64,000 nt of DNA from Laguncularia racemosa (GCA_037954665.1 JBBMOL010000018.1:7006001-7070000), one strand, 5' to 3'; shown: positions 24,291 to 35,831, numbered from the stretch's first letter. Notes: a model not told the origin generated them from the sequence alone. Made by a program: numbers and translations.

Positions 24291-25945
24291 TGATAAATCT
24301 CCTGTAGAAGCCAGCATGTGCTAAGAAGCTCCTGACTCCTTTTACTGAAGTGGGTGGTGGCAACTTCTCTGTTACTTCCACTTTTGCCCTATCAACTTCA
24401 ATCCCTTTTTCTGACACCTTGTGACCTAACACTATTCCCTCTCTTACCATAAAATGGCATTTCTCCCAATTCAGAATTAGGTTAGTTTCCTTACATCTTT
24501 TGAGCACACAACCTAAATTTGTCATACATGATTCAAATGACTTCCCAAAAACAGAGAAGTCATCCATAAATATTTCAATAAAATTCTCTAACATGTTAGA
24601 AAATATAGACATCATACACCTCTGAAAAGTAGCAGGTGCATTACAGAGACCAAAGGACATTCTCCTAAAGGCAAAAGTGCCATAGGGAAAAGTAAATGTA
24701 GTTTTCTCCTGATCCTCAGATGCTATATGAATTTGATTATACCCAGAATAACCATCAAGGAAACAGTAATAATCATGCCCTGCGAGTTTTTCTAACATCT
24801 GATCAATAAAAGGTAAGAGAAAGTGATCTTTACGGGTGGCATCATTCAATTTTCTATAATCTATGCAAACTCGCCACCCTATCACAGTACGAGTTGGGAT
24901 CAATTCGTTGGCATCGTTTTTTACCACAGTCATGCCACCTTTCTTTGGCACTACTTGAACTGGACTAACCCATGTACTATCAGAGATAGGATAAATAATA
25001 CCTGCATCTAGCAGCTTAAGCACTTCCTTCTTGACTACCTCCTTGAGAGTAGGGTTGAGTCGTCTCTGTGGTTGAGCTGTAGGTTTACACTCGGCCTCCA
25101 TCAATATTTTGTGAGTGCAAATCAAAGGGCTAATTCCCTTGATGTCCGCAATAGTCCACCCGATGGCTTCTTTATGTTCTCTCAGAACGCTTAGGAGCTG
25201 GTGCTCCTGATCATCTGTCAAAGAAGAAGAAACAATTACTGGCAAAGTATCATTTGTTCCAAGATAAGCATACTTTAAATGACTAGGCAAAGTTTTAAGT
25301 TCAAGCATCGGGGGTTGTGTCAATGACGGCATCGGTTTCTTCTCAGTGGTCCCCAGCTCCTCATAATGTTGAGTCTTGAATTCATAAACTTGTTCAGCAC
25401 GTTCTTCTTGGGGTTCATCCTCATCATCACTCCAATCATCTAAATCTCTAAGAACCGACTCTACTGTGTCCACACCTGCATTCTCTTCCATGAACTCACA
25501 TGAAAGCTCATCAACAATATCAATAGTGTAGCAGGATTTACAGTCATCAAATTTCTTTGCAGCCTCATACACATTGAACGTGACTTGTTCATCCATAACT
25601 CTTAAAGTAAGCTTACCTTGTTCCACATCAATTAAGGCTTTACCTATTGCAAGGAACGGTCTGCCAAGGATCATGGGTACCTCTTCATCCTCCTCCATCT
25701 CCAAGACTATAAAGTCAACTGGAAAGATGAATTTATCTACTTTCACTAGGACATTTTCCACAATCCCTCTTGGGTATTTGATGCTCCTATCAGCAAGTTG
25801 CAAGGTAACATGAGTTCCCTTGCACTCTCCAAGTCCCAATTTCCTGAAAATAGATAGAGGCATTAAATTTATACTTACACCAGAGTCAATAAGAACTTTA
25901 TCAAAATGAAAATTGCCTATGGTGCAAGGAATAGTAAAACTCCCC
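24226..25945 (-). pseudogene. Protease and reverse transcriptase of element A
   Basis: The protease has LIDSGVSINLMPLS (Asp at about 25885; Val replaces the usual Ala) and MILGRPFLA. A Glu/Asp-rich spacer follows. RT blocks in order: PVQVVPKKGG, WRVCIDYRKLNDATRKDHF, FLDGYSGYNQI, FAFRRMSFGLCNAPATF and the catalytic FMDD (24556-24571), then LGHKVSEKGIEVD and VRSFLAHAGFYRRFI. From protease to the end of RT the frame is open for 545 codons with no stop, the longest open frame in the window. A stop lies just before the protease (about 25948). RT copies the genomic RNA into cDNA. Confidence 0.92.
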
Positions 25946-27694
25946 TAATCTCTTTGTTTTCTTGGCAAATTAGGTAAATCATTTTGTAAGATCATTGAAC
26001 ATTCCCCTGTAAGCATCACTGGTTCATTCCCCTCAATCTTCCTCTTCTTTGTGAGTAAATCCTTCATAAACCTAGCATATGATAGCATTTGCTGAAGTGC
26101 TTCTGCAAATGGGATGTTGATTTGCAGCTTTTTGAAGACATCAAGGAATTTGGCAAAATTGGGCATCTAGTTGTTGTTGCTTCAATATTCCTGGAAAAGG
26201 TATAGGAGTAACATAAGGTTTTACCTGTGATGAGTTCTACTTTGTTTCCTCTACCTTTTTCGTCCTTTTATCTGTCTCTGAACTCTCTGCTGTGGTTTGA
26301 TCTTGTGTGTCAACTTTCTCTAACTCCCTACCACTCCTCAACATTATTGCATTGATACCTTTGGGGTTCTCCTCAGTTTTGCTGGGCAAAGACCCAGATG
26401 GTTTGTTGCTCAACTGTTGAGAGATTTGGCTAATCTGACCCTCTAGATTCCTGATTTTGGCTTGTTGATTCTGCAGCACGGTATCTGTCTTTTGCATGTA
26501 GCTGAACATGAGCTCTTCCATCTTTGATTGACTCTGTTGGGGTGGAGTAGTTGGGGCAGGACCTATTTTCTGAAATCCAGGTGGTGGCTTGAGTGTGTTG
26601 TTGTCGTTCCTCCATGAAAAATTTGGATGATTATGCCATCCTGGATTATATGTGTTGGAGTAGGGTCTTTGGTTGTTCTGTTGAAAATTGTTGACATAAT
26701 TCGCCTGTTCACCACTAGATGAAGTAGAAGCATTCCCTGACATACACTCAAATGTCGAATGCGGTCCTGAACACATCTCATAAAAAGCAACCTGGTTAGT
26801 GTGAAAGGATTAAGTGGAAGTGAGTTTACTTACCTGAGTGGTGAGAGCTGATATTTGTGCAGTTAACTATGCGATAGTCTCTCTCTCATCAGCAGATGCC
26901 ACTCTGGACATGTTCTTCTCATTCTGCCAATTGTGAGCACTGGAGGCCATCTCCTCTATCAAAGCACTCGCTTCAACATAACTCTTCCCCATGAGTGCAC
27001 CTCCTGAAGCCGCATCTACCAGTGACCTCAATGTCTCATCTAAACTGAGATAGAAAATCTCAATAAGAAGATTATCTGGCAGCCCATGGTGGGGGCACTT
27101 CCTGATTGCCTCTTTGAATCTCTCCCATGCCTCATAAAGTGATTCACCACTAAACTTGGTGAAGTTTGTGATATCACTTCTAAGCTTTGCAGTTCTGGAT
27201 GGTGGGAAAAATCTCTTTAAAAATTTTGTTGAGAGGTCAGCCCAAGTAGTGATGGACTCCTGTGGTAGTGAATGAAACCAAGCTTGAGCTTTATCCCTTA
27301 GTGAGAAAGGGAAAAGCTGTAATATGATGACATCTTCTGCAACATTGTTCATCTTCACTGCGTTGCAGTATTAGAGGAATACAGCTATATGATCATCAGG
27401 ACTCTCATTTGGGTACCATCCAAATTGATTTGATTGAACCATCTGAATGAGTGACGGCTTTAGTTCGAAATTGTTAGCTTGAATAGTAGGCCTCCTTATC
27501 GCTGAACCTGCAACAACAGGTACAGTATAATCTCTAAGAGCTCTATGATGGCCCTGTATCTGATCATTGTTGTTTCCTGCCATCTCGATTTCTTGTGCTA
27601 CCCTTTTGTCTCTGTTCTCTCTTCTCAACCTATGAAAGGTGCAGTCAATTTCAGGATCAAACTGTAACAATTTAGCACTTAGACTCTTGTGCAT
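25945..27694 (-). pseudogene. Gag of element A, three clean stops and a frame change
   Basis: Starts at ATG 27694 (MHKSLSA). Conserved Athila gag blocks: ELKPSLIQMVQSNQFG, LFPFSLRDKAQAWFHSLP, TKFLKRFFPPSRTAKLR, LSLDETLRSLVDAASGGALM. The zinc knuckle is damaged: YEMCSGPHSTFEC, with the first Cys changed to Tyr (C in element B). Stops are TAA at 27371-27373, TAG at 26867-26869 and TAA at 26810-26812, all in one frame, each where element B has CAA, CAG and CAA. A frame change occurs near 26200. Gag forms the virus-like particle. Confidence 0.9.
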
Positions 27695-27780
27695 AGAACA
27701 AATGCAAAGAGAATAAACACCAAAGTAAACCATAAAATGCGCCTAAATTACCAACAGAACTAAAAGGTCTAATATTTATA

Positions 27781-27800
27781 AGTCCCCGGCAACGGCGCCA
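27781..27800 (-). other. Primer binding site of element A (tRNA-Asp type)
   Basis: Minus strand TGGCGCCGTTGCCGGGGACT, six bases (agtttt) from the LTR end. This is the site known for Athila-lineage elements. Confidence 0.92.
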
Positions 27801-27806
27801 AAAACT

Positions 27807-29317
27807 TGATACACTCAGAATGTATATATAAAATGGGAGCGTAAATTGCAGCAAGTGCACTGGTCGTATCAAGTAATAAAGTGGTAAAAAAAAATGTCGA
27901 TTCCACGAGGACTATAAAGTACTAGACTTATACTAGCTCAAATTGATATTTCGGCAATGGAAAGAAGGCTGATTTCACTATTTGATTGAAGACTAAAATA
28001 AAATGCAAATTGATGATTTTTGAGAATCTTGAACAAATAAACTTTTCAATTAAGAAGGTAGGAATTAAGAATTCACCCTAGACAAGTTAGTCAAATTGCC
28101 ATCATGTTATAATAATCCTTAATCATGTGGATATTCATACGAAATTAACAAAACCCCAAATTAATCTATTAGCTTCTGCTATACAAATTAATAGAGGACT
28201 CATATTTACAATCATAAACTTTCCAGTTATATGAATGACTAATACCCCAAATCAATCTCTCCTAATCCCTTAGAGAAAAATCAATTAGAAGCATTGCATT
28301 AATATTAAGATAATTTCTAACATAAGTGACTAACTCAGCTTCCGCATATGTTAATTACTCATTATCAAGAATGTCTTATGAACCCTAATTCCCCTTCCGA
28401 GTCATCAACGTTCCTATAAATCTGATTTAATTAAGAAATAAAGAATTATAGCAAAAATATTACAATATGAATATTTCCACATGCCTAATAATTCTATAGC
28501 ATAATTACAATTATCATTCTACCAGTCTAGGGTTTCACCCCCTTCCCACCAAAAGAAATTAGAACATCATGGAGATGACAACAGAATAACAATTGATAGA
28601 AGCACATGCAATACAATTCATTGTAATTGATAATATATTACTCAATTGCATAAATAATCAACAATTTAGAGATCACCAATCTGGTAACACAATTGTTTGA
28701 AGATCCTCAATTGCAAAAATTCCCCAAAGCTTTAAGAATCAATAACTCAATCTCCACGAATGATTTCTCTCCACTCAATTGAATCAATTCAGGCTTCAAT
28801 ACAAAATTCTCCTAGAAGAACTCTTTCTAGGTCGAAAAATTGGCAAAAAGGTTCCTCTCTTTGTTGCAACAAGGCTATTTATATCAAAGGATAGACGAGA
28901 CAATTCGTCGGAAAGAAAGTCGGCCCAAAGCCGGATCAAAGCCGGCAACTTTAGATGTAAGCCGGCTGTGAAGGCCAACGGCCTTGGATGTAAACCGGCT
29001 GTGAAGGCCGGCGGCCTTGGATGTAAACCGGCTGTGAAGGCCGGCGGCCTTGGATGTAAATCGGCTGTGAAGGCCGGCAGCCTTAGATGTAAACCGGTTG
29101 TGAAGGCCGGCGGCCTTAAATGTAAAAATTAGTCCAACTTCCGATGCTTTCCATGCCATCTTTCTATGTGCTTTGCTTATATCTTGAATCTAAGTCCTCA
29201 AAGACCTGAATAATCAAAATACATCCATTAAGTACCATCTTCCCATGAATTCCATAGAATCCATTGAATTTCATCATAAATCATACTATAAAATATGAGT
29301 AAAATGTGCTTTTATCA
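27807..29317 (-). repeat. 5' LTR of element A (1511 bp)
   Basis: On the minus strand it begins TGATAAAAGCACATTT and ends GAGTGTATCA next to the primer binding site. Confidence 0.93.
28945..29128 (-). repeat. 33-bp minisatellite in 5' LTR of A (five full units)
   Basis: Five full units with scattered single-base differences. The unit is a multiple of three, so it stays open in several frames and creates repetitive open frames on both strands. I regard these as non-coding. Confidence 0.88.
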
Positions 29318-29322
29318 CTCTC

Positions 29323-30420
29323 CACCTTACTTTAGAGACTCTCCTCGAACCTTAACTTCTCCTTTCATTGGAGATGTAAATCTGAAAGGCTAGCCCATCT
29401 TTGTTTTATAGACATTCTTCTTATCTTTGTGAAATGTAATGCTAAATTGATTTCCTTGATCAAGGACACCTTGCTGTGTTTTTATTCCCTCTTTGGTCTT
29501 GTTGCCAATAATAGCAAGAGTAGCATCTTCTTCTCCCATATCCTTGTTAGGGTTAAGGAGATCATACTTCATATCACTCAATTTCAAAAAAGTAAACTCC
29601 CAGTACGCTACCTAGGAGCTCCACTTCTTTCCACAAAACTTAAAAAGGAAGACTATGATGCTCTACTAGAAAGAATCTTAGCAAGCCCCAATTCTTAGAT
29701 CTCTAAATACCTCTCATTGCAAGTAGATTACAATTGATGAAATCAGTCTTCTTTTCGATGTAAATCTTTTGAAGCTCCATTTTCTTACTCCCTAAATTCA
29801 TTATTAGAAAAATCAAACAACTTCTTAAGAATGGGTTTATGGTTAAAATGGGTTCATTCCACCCTTCTAAAAGGAAAAAAGCTTTTGGTCATCTAAGGCA
29901 CTAGCCATATGCTTTTGGTCTTGGAAGAAGCTCCTAAAATTAAAAGCATGGTTAATAACAATTTTCAGTGGGAACGCAATGATGACTTATCCATCTCCTT
30001 GTGGGTAAACTACTGGCTTCCAATAGGCCCATTGGACACCATATATAGTATGTGGGAGATAAGGAACTCTAGCCTACCCTTAACTATGAAGCTCCATTCT
30101 TTGGTGGAAAATAACACATGGTAGCTACTTGATATTTCATTTTAGACAAACTTCTAGATTCCACCCCATATTCAAGTGAATGCTTCATTCTTTGATTGGC
30201 TTTGCTGGATCCACTCCACTACAAGTGATTACACCATCAAGAGTGGATATGACTTCTTTAACCCTCCAAGTACCACCATGCCTTGGCATAAGGTTATTTG
30301 GAACAAGATTACCCTACCTCAACATTCATTCATTCTATGGCTAACCTGGCTGGGAAAATTATCCACTCTTGACAAGCTAGTCTCCTAAGGAATCATTACA
30401 TCTACAACTTGCTTTCTTTA
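29323..30420 (+). pseudogene. LINE reverse transcriptase C-terminal part and zf-RVT
   Basis: Continues the RT after element A: HLCFIDILLIF (about 29393), where functional elements have FADD, so the second catalytic Asp is lost. GLVANNSKSSIFFS and LPVRYLGAPLLSTKL follow (conserved blocks to about 29640). Near 30280-30360, WHKVIWNKITLPQHSFILWL is the start of the zf-RVT domain, with HLFFNCG further on. Frames change several times. Confidence 0.85.
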
Positions 30421-30856
30421 TCAATAAGGATTGGAAGATCACTCCCACCTTTTCTTTAACTGTGGATATACTTCCCAGATATCAGGAAAGATTCATAATC
30501 GCCTACAACACCCAACATCTTTTAAAGATTGGCAGGGTGTTACAGCCTCTCTGACTGCAATAGCTGACTCTTCTACCCTTATGTTACAAAGATAGAGAGC
30601 GTGTCTAGTGATTTTAGTCTATTGCATATGGAAATTTTGAAACAAAGTGCACCTAAGAAGTAGTCTCCTTCGCACGGCTTCTATAGCCAACCAGATTAAT
30701 GCTTATGTCACCCTTTTGTAATTGTGTTAGAGTTTTCCCTGTTTTGTAATACGTGGTACTTTTCTTAATGTAATTGTACTTCTGATGTACTCCTATCTAT
30801 CCTATTGATGATTGTATATTTTTTTAGATTAATGAAATTTGAATTATCCAAAAAAA
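30421..30856 (+). other. LINE 3' UTR and poly-A tail
   Basis: Non-coding T-rich 3' region ending ...atgaaatttgaattatcc followed by about 10 A, then the right TSD copy at 30857-30870. Confidence 0.8.
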
Positions 30857-30870
30857 AAACTTTTGCATGT

Positions 30871-31228
30871 TGCACTTTACCTGGGTCACTAACCATTGTT
30901 GCAGCTATTTCCTACCTTTCTCCTAATATTCATCGTCAATCATTTGTCAACATTTTGAGGTTCTTGTAATATAGGGGTTCTCTCTACATTCAGTTTCTTC
31001 TAGAGGAATTTGTTGACATTGCATTAGTAAAATTGGGGAAATCACACTTGCCTATGAAGTTAAGTACCTCAAAAAGATTTTTTACATATTTAGTTGACTT
31101 CATAACATTAGAATAAAATTGCTCTTCCTTCCTTATAGACTTATTACTTAATATGGTTTAGTAAATAAAGATTGCACAAAACTTTTATTGTTGCGAATTG
31201 AGAAATTAAAATTCTTTTAGAGAAGGAT
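30871..31228. other. Short spacer between LINE and element G
   Basis: AT-rich sequence, nothing recognised. It is the continuation of the pre-LINE host DNA. Confidence 0.5.
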
Positions 31229-31897
31229 TGTAGAGGGTTGAAAATATTACATAAATATAATGGGCTAAGCCCATTGATTATTTGGCCTAACTCATTGGAT
31301 TAGGTAATAGAGCCTAATGAGTTCGGTCCAACTATTGGGATAGCTCAAGGAGAATTGGCTTGGTAGGCTCGGAATAGGGATTGTTGAACCGGTCCATCAA
31401 CATCCAACCTTTATTAGGCAGGCTCGTATACTTATGAGGAAGCCTATTGGTCTTGAGCCTATGGCAAGCTTATTAGGATAATCCTAAATTGACTAGACTT
31501 CATCTCGCCTGTTGATTGCTAAAATGATCTACTGAATGTCATCAAGCTTAAGAGTCTATAAATATTTAGCCGTTCCTCCTCATTAAGGGGCCTTTTTTCT
31601 CGAATTTTAGAGATAAAAGAAACGGTGTTCCACCAAGAGTTCTCTGCTCTCAAAGATCAAACAAGAGATTAGGCGAAGAATGATCCCTATTGCCCAACAA
31701 CTGCAAGGTTAATGCTTGAGGTCCCCCTTAGCTCCCTTATCTCTCACTTGTGCATTTGAGACACTTAAGATTGCCTATTCCTCTTCCCTACCACTCTCTC
31801 CTTAGTTATCCCGTCACATGCCATCTTTGAATTTACATGCAGTGTAGTACCCGTGTAATATACATGTGACCACTCCTACTAAGACCCCTTATCTACA
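31229..31897 (+). repeat. 5' LTR of element G (669 bp)
   Basis: TGTAGAGGGTTG...TCTACA. The start and end match the H LTR (5990-6573). A TATA-like ctataaatatt lies at about 31556. Confidence 0.75.
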
Positions 31898-31901
31898 TTT
31901 T

Positions 31902-31920
31902 TGGTGACTTCACTGGGGAT
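31902..31920 (+). other. Primer binding site of element G (tRNA-Arg type)
   Basis: TGGTGACTTCACTGGGGAT, four bases after the LTR end. It is similar to the H site. Confidence 0.7.
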
Positions 31921-31942
31921 AGAGTTAAGTGACGGAAGAGTA

Positions 31943-32259
31943 ATGGCACCCCCTAAGAAAAGAAGACTGTCTGAAAATATCTATTAAGAACAAGATCTTA
32001 ACACTGAATTAATGGAGTAGAACTCGCCTTAAATACCACAAAATACTAGTCAAGGCAAGTCACAGCCTGAGGTTCCCATAGATCTTGCACAAATGATGCA
32101 AACTACACAAGAGAACACAAGAGCTCTGAATCAACTCATGACCATGCTTACTCTAGTCATCATAAGGTTGGCTACCATCGCTGCTATACAACAAGGTATG
32201 GCTTTACTAGATACCAACATTACTACGTAGCAAGTTACCACTCATGCAACTCCATTGTG
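31943..32259 (+). pseudogene. Gag of element G, N-terminal piece
   Basis: ATG with MAPPKKRRLS, matching MAPLRRR of element H. An in-frame stop comes at codon 15. LMTMLTLVIIRLATIAAIQQG matches the H gag region at about 5700. Element F interrupts it after QVTTHATPL. Confidence 0.65.
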
Positions 32260-32684
32260 GTTTTGTTTGTTATGTTTTTAGTATTTGTTTTGGTTTGTAA
32301 TTTAGAATAAATAGTTACTTGTTCTGGCTCATAAGAGGAAAGGACTCAAGTTAGATTAGGAAACTTAGGTTTTATATTTTAGTGTTGCATGTACTCTATA
32401 TAAAGTTGTGTAAGGGGCCGACATAAAGAATGATTAAATAGAAAATTACATACTCTTTTTTCATGAAAAACGAAACCCTCTTTTGTTCTTTGCAAAAGAA
32501 CTCTCCTTTAAGAATTCTTCAACCAAATTTCTATAGGAAAACCCTTAATTGATAATTTAGGTTTCAGTCAACAGATGTGATTGGGGTCTAGTTCCATACT
32601 ACTTGTTCAAGACGATCCTTAGGGAATTGATTCAAATAGCGTACGTTAGGTTTTAGGTTTAATATACCTAGGGTTCATGCATCA
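32260..32684 (+). repeat. 5'-truncated left LTR of element F
   Basis: Matches 35878-36299 from gttttgtttgttatg to the terminal atgcatca. The U3 start seen in the right LTR is missing. Confidence 0.85.
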
Positions 32685-32686
32685 TT

Positions 32687-32698
32687 TGGTATCAGAGT
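32687..32698 (+). other. Primer binding site of element F (initiator tRNA-Met type)
   Basis: TGGTATCAGAGT, two bases after the LTR end. The last base differs from the consensus. Confidence 0.8.
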
Positions 32699-33435
32699 TT
32701 CGGCTTCTTAAATCAAGTAATCTTTATCCTTTTGTTATTTTCTTGTTATTCAATTCCATACTTCTTGTTCATATCATAAATTCGTATAAAAAAAAAAAAC
32801 TGTTTCAATCATAAGAACAATTGGGGACTGACAACACACAAGTCTAGTTTAGCCATTGAAATTCTATTGTGATTCAATTCTTAGTTCTTCTTGAAAGAAC
32901 ACGTATAAAAAAAATCCCAATTCGGTTGTGGAAGAAATCCAAAATATTGAATTCACAAAAAGAAAAAAAAAATTTTTTGGCAAGTTACAATTCAATTGCC
33001 AAATACACTTTCCAATTCCAACCGCAACACATATTTTATTCTTTCTAAATTGTGCATCCAAATTACATTCCATAATTCTTGTTAGATTAGGTGAAAATTT
33101 GTTTGTCCGTTGAATTGCTTGATACAGAATTGTCTTGACTTGTTTTCGAAATCAATAGTAAGAACTTGTCATAGTTATTGGAAATTACATCTATTCTCAA
33201 TTTCACCGTGAATTGAAATCGAGGTGATCATTAGGTGTTGACTTAGTGAATTGTGTTAGGGAGTTTCCAATCCGAGTTCCTAGCAAAGGATTGTAAGAGT
33301 GGGTTGTAAGGACCTATTTGTGAGAGATATATATGAGTGGATTGTGAGAGTATTACTACTTGAGTGCAATACACGAGAGAATTGTGAGGAACATATTTTA
33401 CTTGTGTTATTAATTTATTGTTTAACTATAGAAAT

Positions 33436-34440
33436 ATGTCAAGGCAAAATACAAATGGAGGTGAGAATAGGGTGATGTTTGAGGAGTTGATGGGAGAGAT
33501 GAAAAGGATTTTGATTGGTGAGCTTCAACAGATCCATGAAAGAATAGATAAGATGGAGAGGAGTAGAGAACCGTCTAGCAATACTACTGTTAGGCAAGGC
33601 ATAGGTAGACCGATTAGAGGGGGAGTTAGGATAGAAGAAGGTGAGGATTCTAATTCTAGTGAATATCACAACATGAGGGAGAGAGAAAACACCCAGAGGC
33701 ATAACAGTAACCTAGGTAGTATTAAGATGAAAATCCTAACGTTTTAGGGGAAAAATGATCTAGAATTGTACTTGGAGTGGGAGAGGAAGATGGATAATGT
33801 CTTTGAATGCCATAACTATACTAAGAAAAAGAAGATTAAATTGGCATGTAGTAGAGTTCATAGATTATGCTAGTGTATGGTGGGATCAATTAGTGCGTAA
33901 TAGGCGTAGGTATGGAAAGTGGCTTGTTAGTACTTGGGAAGAGATGAAGACCATAATGAAAAAGCGGTTTATTCCTAGTCACTACTATAGGGATTTACTT
34001 AGGAAATTCCAAGGATTGACATAGGGGACCAAAAGTGTAGAGGACTACTATAAGGAGATGGAGATAACCATGATTAGGGCCAGAGTGGAGGAGGATGATG
34101 AGACTACTATGGCTAGATTCATTAATGGTCTAAACCGGGAAATTGCTGATATGGTAGATTTACACCATTACTTAGACATGGAAGAACTATTACATAGAGC
34201 AATCAAAGTGGAGCGACAATTAAAATTTAGGAGTGATAAGAGGTTTGGGTCAACTTCCAAATCTCCATGGAAGTCTAATTAGAAGAAGAACTCTATGGAT
34301 TCTAAGCCTGAAGAGGACGTTAAGGCTAAGAATCCAATTGTTGCATTTAAGGTAAAAATAGACACTAAAACCCCTTCAAGAACTAAAGATGTCAAATGTT
34401 TTAGATGTCAAGGATTTGGACACACTGCATCTTAATGTCC
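33436..34440 (+). pseudogene. Gag of element F
   Basis: ATG with MSRQNTNGGENR (compare MSRQHSPKGERG in C). Continues FEELMGEMKRILIGELQQIHERIDK and IKMKILTF, then with frame changes FECHNYTKKKK, MKKRFIPSHYYRDLLRKFQ and VEDYYKEMEITMIRARVEEDDETTMARF. A CFRCQGFGHTAS-C knuckle (about 34395-34437) is followed by a TAA in place of the codon before the last Cys. About 650 bp of leader precede the ATG. Confidence 0.82.
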
Positions 34441-34599
34441 AAATCAAAGAGCCATGATCATATGTGACAATAGGGATGTAAAGAGCGTGAGCTCTAAGGA
34501 GGATGAGGAGTCACCATCACATGAGTATAAGGATGTTGACTTGGAGGGACCTGTGAGTGGTGAGTTATATGTCACGAAGAGAGTACTTAGTGTACAATC

Positions 34600-35062
34600 C
34601 CAAGAGGATGGTGAGGGGATCCAATGTGAGCACATATTTCATACATGGTGACATGTGCAAAATAAAGTGTGTAGTCTGATAATCGATAGTGGCAACTACA
34701 TTAATGTTACTAGCACTCTGCTAGTAGATAAGATGCGGTTGAAAGCTATGAAACATCCAAGACCATATCGATTATAGTGGTTTAACGAATGTAGGGAAGT
34801 AAAGGTGACCAGGCAAATTCTTATAGCCTTTTCCATAGGGAGCTATAAAGATGAAGTCATGTGTGATGTGATACCTATGCAAGTTAGTCACCTATTGTTA
34901 GGGCGACCCTGGCAATTTGATAGGAAAATTACATATGATGGGTATAAGAACCAATATTCTTTTGTGCTAAACAAAAGGAAGTGGTTCTTATGCCACAAAA
35001 ACCATGGGAAGCTTGTGAGGATCAAATGGGGATTGCAAAAGAATTTCGAGAGAAATACTTGA
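34600..35062 (+). pseudogene. Protease of element F
   Basis: Reads FHTW (where C and D have FHTR/FHTS), then LIIDSGNYINVTSTLLVDK around 34675-34730, with the active-site Asp present. It continues SYKDEVMCDVIPMQVSHLLLGRPWQFDRKI (34805-35062). Frames are broken between these pieces. Confidence 0.78.
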
Positions 35063-35139
35063 GTATATAAGAGAAGTGTGAAAAACAAACACTGGTGAGT
35101 AAAGAGAAAAAAGACACTCAAACATAGATAGCAAAGAGC

Positions 35140-35831
35140 ATGGCAAGAAAAGGTGAGGTTAAGAGTGCAATGTTGGTGAGGAAACAACTACTTATACTTA
35201 TGTACAAGGATGTTTATTTTACGTATATTGATACTAAATCTTTGTTGCCCAATATGGTATTTTTTCTTGGTTTTGTTACAAGTACAGATAGGATAGCTAT
35301 AGATGAGGAGAAAATGGAGGCGATTTAGGAGTGGCCAATACTAAAGGGATGTGTCAAGACCGTGTTTCATCCAGGAAAAGTGGTTTGGGTACAATTGAGA
35401 AAGGAAAGATTTGCAAAGCAGCAAAAGTCCAAATTGCATCCAAGGGGCGATGGACCTTTCCAAGTCTTAAAGCAAATAAACAACAATGCTTACAAGATAA
35501 ACTTGCCAAGCCACTATGGTAATGTAAGTGCCACCTTTAATGTTTCTGATCTTACTCCTTATGATGCAAGTGATTTGAGGACGAACTTTTCGAGGAAGGA
35601 GGGAATGATGAGGATCATCTAGCACCTAAGAAGACAGAGCCAAAATCTCAAGATCCATTGCAAGGAATTGGAAGGCCAATGACCCGAGTTAGAGCAAAGA
35701 GGATGAATGATGCCCTACAAGAACTAGTCATAGACCTACAAGCCAAGGAATTAAATTACATGAAAGGAGAACCAACACCTATTAATGTGATTTACGTTTC
35801 CATGGAAGAATGTAAGGATTTGAAGTCTTAG
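35140..35831 (+). pseudogene. Compacted pol of element F: RT fragment joined to integrase tail
   Basis: MYKDVYFT...LLPNMV (normally upstream of RT) runs in frame into FFLGFVTS-DRIAIDEEKMEAI-EWP (the end of RT), and this runs in frame into FHPGKVVWVQLRKERF...GDGPFQVLKQINNNAYKINLP and ATFNVSDLTPYDASDLRTNF (the integrase C-terminal tail). One TAG at 35326-35328 interrupts it, where CAG is expected. The RT palm, RNase H and the catalytic integrase core are missing. The last codons, after one frame change, run into the 3' LTR (PMTRVRAKRMNDALQELV). Confidence 0.8.

Larger units (their letters stand above)
19420..29317 (-). mobile_element. Element A: full-structure Athila-like Ty3/gypsy retrotransposon
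   Basis: 9898 bp on the minus strand with LTRs 27807-29317 (5') and 19420-20834 (3'), a tRNA-Asp-type primer binding site, gag, protease, RT, RNase H, integrase and a long 3' non-coding region with purine tracts. Flanks are ctctt (19415-19419) and ctctc (29318-29322), a 5-bp target site duplication with one change. The insertion lies in the LINE reverse transcriptase; removing it restores IELLSTLL. LTRs differ at about 14 of the first 450 positions (counted by eye). No env-like gene is seen. It is inactive, with several stops and two frame changes in gag-pol, but it is the only element in the window with all pol domains. Confidence 0.93.
16098..30856 (+). mobile_element. L1-type LINE, 5'-truncated, split by element A
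   Basis: Flanked by a 14-bp target site duplication and ending in a short poly-A tail. After removing element A and one TSD copy (9903 bp) it is about 4.86 kb. In order it holds a DUF4283-type ORF1, an AP-type endonuclease, a reverse transcriptase interrupted at 19419, and a C-terminal zf-RVT-like domain. The left end falls inside the DUF4283 domain, so the 5' UTR and ORF1 start are missing, as is usual for incomplete target-primed reverse transcription. Many stops and frameshifts make it dead. Confidence 0.92.

Noticed and set aside
28945..29128. CRISPR-like regular repeats
   Set aside because: Units are contiguous without unique spacers, lie in an LTR, and the genome is a plant's.
28779..29159. 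Open frames with 11-residue repeats on both strands
   Set aside because: They are by-products of the 33-bp LTR minisatellite. The unit length is a multiple of three, and the frames have no start context or homologue.
32240..32260. TSD for element F at its left end
   Set aside because: The 5 bases after the right LTR (aaacc) are not found on the left, and the left LTR start is deleted.
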